Source of the DNA: Betaproteobacteria bacterium
Lineage (GTDB): Bacteria; Pseudomonadota; Gammaproteobacteria; Burkholderiales; SG8-41
Assembly (NCBI GenBank): GCA_028292065.1
Contig: JAQGNC010000427.1
Span: 1-7,469 of the forward strand
Direction of reading: 5' to 3'
Length of the DNA stretch: 7,469 bases
Position numbers and translations under genes: made by a program. Under the pieces are notes generated by a model that did not search any database, had not been told where the DNA came from, and saw nothing but the letters and a program-made list of their open reading frames with translations. This document shows positions 6,095 through 7,469 of this stretch, in pieces (the stretch's first letter is position 1; each line of letters starts with the position of its first letter).

Positions 6095-6100
6095 ATTGTA
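6095..6100 (-). promoter_or_regulatory. Probable -10 box for the malic enzyme gene
   Basis: TACAAT on the minus strand matches TATAAT at 5 of 6 positions, in an AT-rich island (TACAATAT) within otherwise GC-rich DNA. Transcription would begin near 6088, leaving a leader of about 48 nt. I find no good -35 box at 16-18 nt, so the promoter may depend on an activator. The rest of the 117-nt divergent gap to the polymerase gene shows no clear plus-strand promoter. Confidence 0.4.
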
Positions 6101-6157
6101 GCGTGCCGCCTCTGCAGGACGCTCGGGCCCGGCGCGCGCGGCGGCTGCGGCGGGTCC

Positions 6158-7192
6158 ATGCCTTGCTTGGATAACGTCATGCGGCCACCTACGAGCGAGC
6201 GCGCGACGCGAACCCGTCATCCCTCGATGGCGTCGGCGCGTGTCAACGTGCAGCGCAGCATCGCCGAGAACCGCGTCGTCGTTCCCACCGGCGTCGAAGA
6301 GGCCGAGGTGCGCATCGGCGAGCGCAGGGTGCGCCTGACCAATCTGAACAAGATCTTCTGGCCCGAGCTCGAGCTCACCAAGCGCGACCTGCTGCAATAC
6401 TACGCGGACGTGGCACACGCACTGTTGCCGCATCTCGCCGACCGCGCGATGGTGATGAAGCGCTATCCGAACGGCGCGTCGGGCAAGTGCTTCTTCATGA
6501 AGCGTGCGCCTGCGCCGCGCCCGGAGTGGATCGAGACGTGCTCGATCGAGCATGCGTCGGGCAGCGTCATCGATTTCCCCATGGTGCAGGATCTAGCCTC
6601 GCTGCTGTGGATCGTCAACCTCGGCTGCATCGATCTGAACCCGTGGTATGGCCGGTGCGACGACGTCGATCGTCCCGATTACCTGCATTTCGATCTCGAC
6701 CCGGTGAAAGGCGCGTCGTACGAGGCGGTGCGCGAGACCGCGCTGCTGGTGCGCACCGCGCTCGAAGGCCTGGGCATGCAGCCGATCGCGAAGACGACCG
6801 GCTCGCGCGGCATCCACGTGTACGTGGGAATCGTGCGCGGCCCGACACAGAAGATGGTCTGGACTTTCGCGAAGCGCTTCGCGCAGGACCTGGCGAAGTT
6901 GCGGCCGAACGTGGTCACCGCCGAGTACCGGATCGCTAAACGCCCGCGAGGCCGTGTGCTCGTCGATTACAACCAGAATGCGTGGGGGCGCACGCTCGCG
7001 TCGGTGTACTCGCCGCGCCCCATGCCGCTTGCGACGGTGTCCGCGCCCGTGACCTGGGACGAGATCGAGAACGGCGCGTCGATCGATGACTTCGGCATAT
7101 CCAACATGCCCGCGCGCCTGGCGCAGCGCGGCGACCTGTGGGCGCCGCTGCTCGCGAACGACGGGCGCTTCGACCTGCAGCCTCTGCTTTAG
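6158..7192 (+). CDS. Stand-alone LigD-type primase-polymerase (PolDom, AEP family), up to 344 aa
   Basis: An archaeo-eukaryotic-primase-fold DNA polymerase equivalent to the polymerase domain of LigD, which fills or extends ends and gaps in DNA repair and usually favours ribonucleotides. The domain covers about residues 45-320: TNLNKIFWPE (61-70), KRYPNGASGKCFFMKRAPA region (101-119), the catalytic metal pair Asp179 and Asp181 in HFDLDP, KTTGSRGIHVYV (212-223) with His220, and the third acidic residue Asp270 in VLVDYNQN. All catalytic acids are present, so it should be active. No nuclease or ligase domain is fused: the protein stops after the polymerase fold, and the ligase is the next gene. 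The first 40 residues are poorly conserved in appearance and the start is unsure: ATG at 6158, 6179 (weak GGA 7 nt upstream) or 6227 are all possible. The length also fits mycobacterial Prim-PolC. Confidence 0.9.
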   Translation: MPCLDNVMRPPTSERATRTRHPSMASARVNVQRSIAENRVVVPTGVEEAEVRIGERRVRLTNLNKIFWPELELTKRDLLQYYADVAHALLPHLADRAMVMKRYPNGASGKCFFMKRAPAPRPEWIETCSIEHASGSVIDFPMVQDLASLLWIVNLGCIDLNPWYGRCDDVDRPDYLHFDLDPVKGASYEAVRETALLVRTALEGLGMQPIAKTTGSRGIHVYVGIVRGPTQKMVWTFAKRFAQDLAKLRPNVVTAEYRIAKRPRGRVLVDYNQNAWGRTLASVYSPRPMPLATVSAPVTWDEIENGASIDDFGISNMPARLAQRGDLWAPLLANDGRFDLQPLL

Positions 7193-7198
7193 GCGCCC

Positions 7199-7469
7199 GT
7201 GACGCTGCCGATCCCGCTCACCTACGAGCCGATGGAGGCCAAGCTCGTCCCGGCGCTTCCGAGTGGTCCCGAATGGCATTACGAGCCCAAGTTCGACGGT
7301 TTTCGATGCCTCGGTTTCAAGGACGACGGTGAAGTCGACCTGCGCTCGAAATCGGGGCAGCCTTTCAACCGCTATTTTCCGGAAGTCGCGGCGGCGCTCG
7401 AAGCGCTCCCGGCGAAACGCTTCGTGCTCGACGGCGAGCTCGTGGTGCCCGAAGGCGCCGGTCTTTCCT
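7199..7469 (+). CDS. ATP-dependent DNA ligase (LigD/LigC-type), N-terminal part, truncated by window end
   Basis: The reading frame starts with GTG at 7199, 6 nt after the polymerase stop, and stays open to the window edge (90 codons seen). AGG overlapping the polymerase stop (7191-7193) lies 5 nt before the GTG, suggesting translational coupling. The protein carries nucleotidyltransferase motif I, EPKFDGFR (29-36), with Lys31 as the AMP-accepting lysine, then RSKSG (49-53, motif Ia region) and FVLDGELVV (75-83, motif III). These define an ATP-dependent DNA ligase that seals nicks through an enzyme-AMP intermediate. Homology begins almost at the start codon (YEPMEAKLV), so no other domain is fused upstream. 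The OB-fold and any C-terminal extension lie beyond the window. An in-frame ATG 33 nt downstream would cut into conserved sequence and is less likely. Confidence 0.9.
   Translation, partial: MTLPIPLTYEPMEAKLVPALPSGPEWHYEPKFDGFRCLGFKDDGEVDLRSKSGQPFNRYFPEVAAALEALPAKRFVLDGELVVPEGAGLS

Noticed and set aside
6041..6553. 171-residue upstream extension of malic enzyme
   Set aside because: It would read antisense through the polymerase gene; AGGAG before 6040 and the family length support the shorter form.

Overview
The window is a GC-rich chromosomal stretch (roughly two-thirds G+C by eye) that looks betaproteobacterial, probably Burkholderiales-like. The clues are a Bug-family (TctC-type) solute-binding protein, Shine-Dalgarno sequences of the AGGAG type, promoter -10 boxes of the form TACAAT or TACAAG, and strong G/C preference at third codon positions, which gives long antisense shadow ORFs. 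The taxonomic call is inference; there is no rRNA or tRNA. I see no insertion sequence, CRISPR array, prophage or tRNA.

Layout, left to right. Positions 1-82 are non-coding and hold two small GC-rich palindromes resembling dispersed intergenic (REP-like) repeats. A plus-strand pair follows: a COG0523/CobW-type metal-chaperone GTPase (83-1141), then a secreted Bug-family substrate-binding protein (1248-2216) with its own probable extended -10 promoter. The Bug gene ends inside a perfect 17-bp inverted repeat, and a second 10-bp hairpin lies at 2256-2278. This is the convergent boundary with a minus-strand 1-Cys peroxiredoxin of the Prx6 type (2330-2989). Divergent from the peroxiredoxin is a 61-residue plus-strand small protein (3131-3316). 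It converges on a minus-strand class III nucleotidyl-cyclase-domain protein (3333-4292 or 4310) with an internally duplicated C-terminal module. Upstream on the same strand is a full-length malic enzyme (4379-6040). Divergent from that, on the plus strand, are a stand-alone LigD-type primase-polymerase (6158-7192) and, 6 nt later, an ATP-dependent DNA ligase cut by the window edge (7199-7469).

How the genes work together: the only clear functional pair is polymerase plus ligase, a split (unfused) version of the LigD DNA-repair machinery. Malic enzyme and the cyclase-like gene are co-directional with a short gap and no obvious terminator, so they may share a transcript. The remainder appear to be independent units for metal handling, periplasmic organic-acid binding and peroxide detoxification.

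No clearly new multi-gene system is visible. The best leads are the duplicated C-terminal module and altered substrate-pocket residue of the cyclase-like protein, the split polymerase/ligase operon, the stop codon buried in a 17-bp palindrome, and the small orphan protein.
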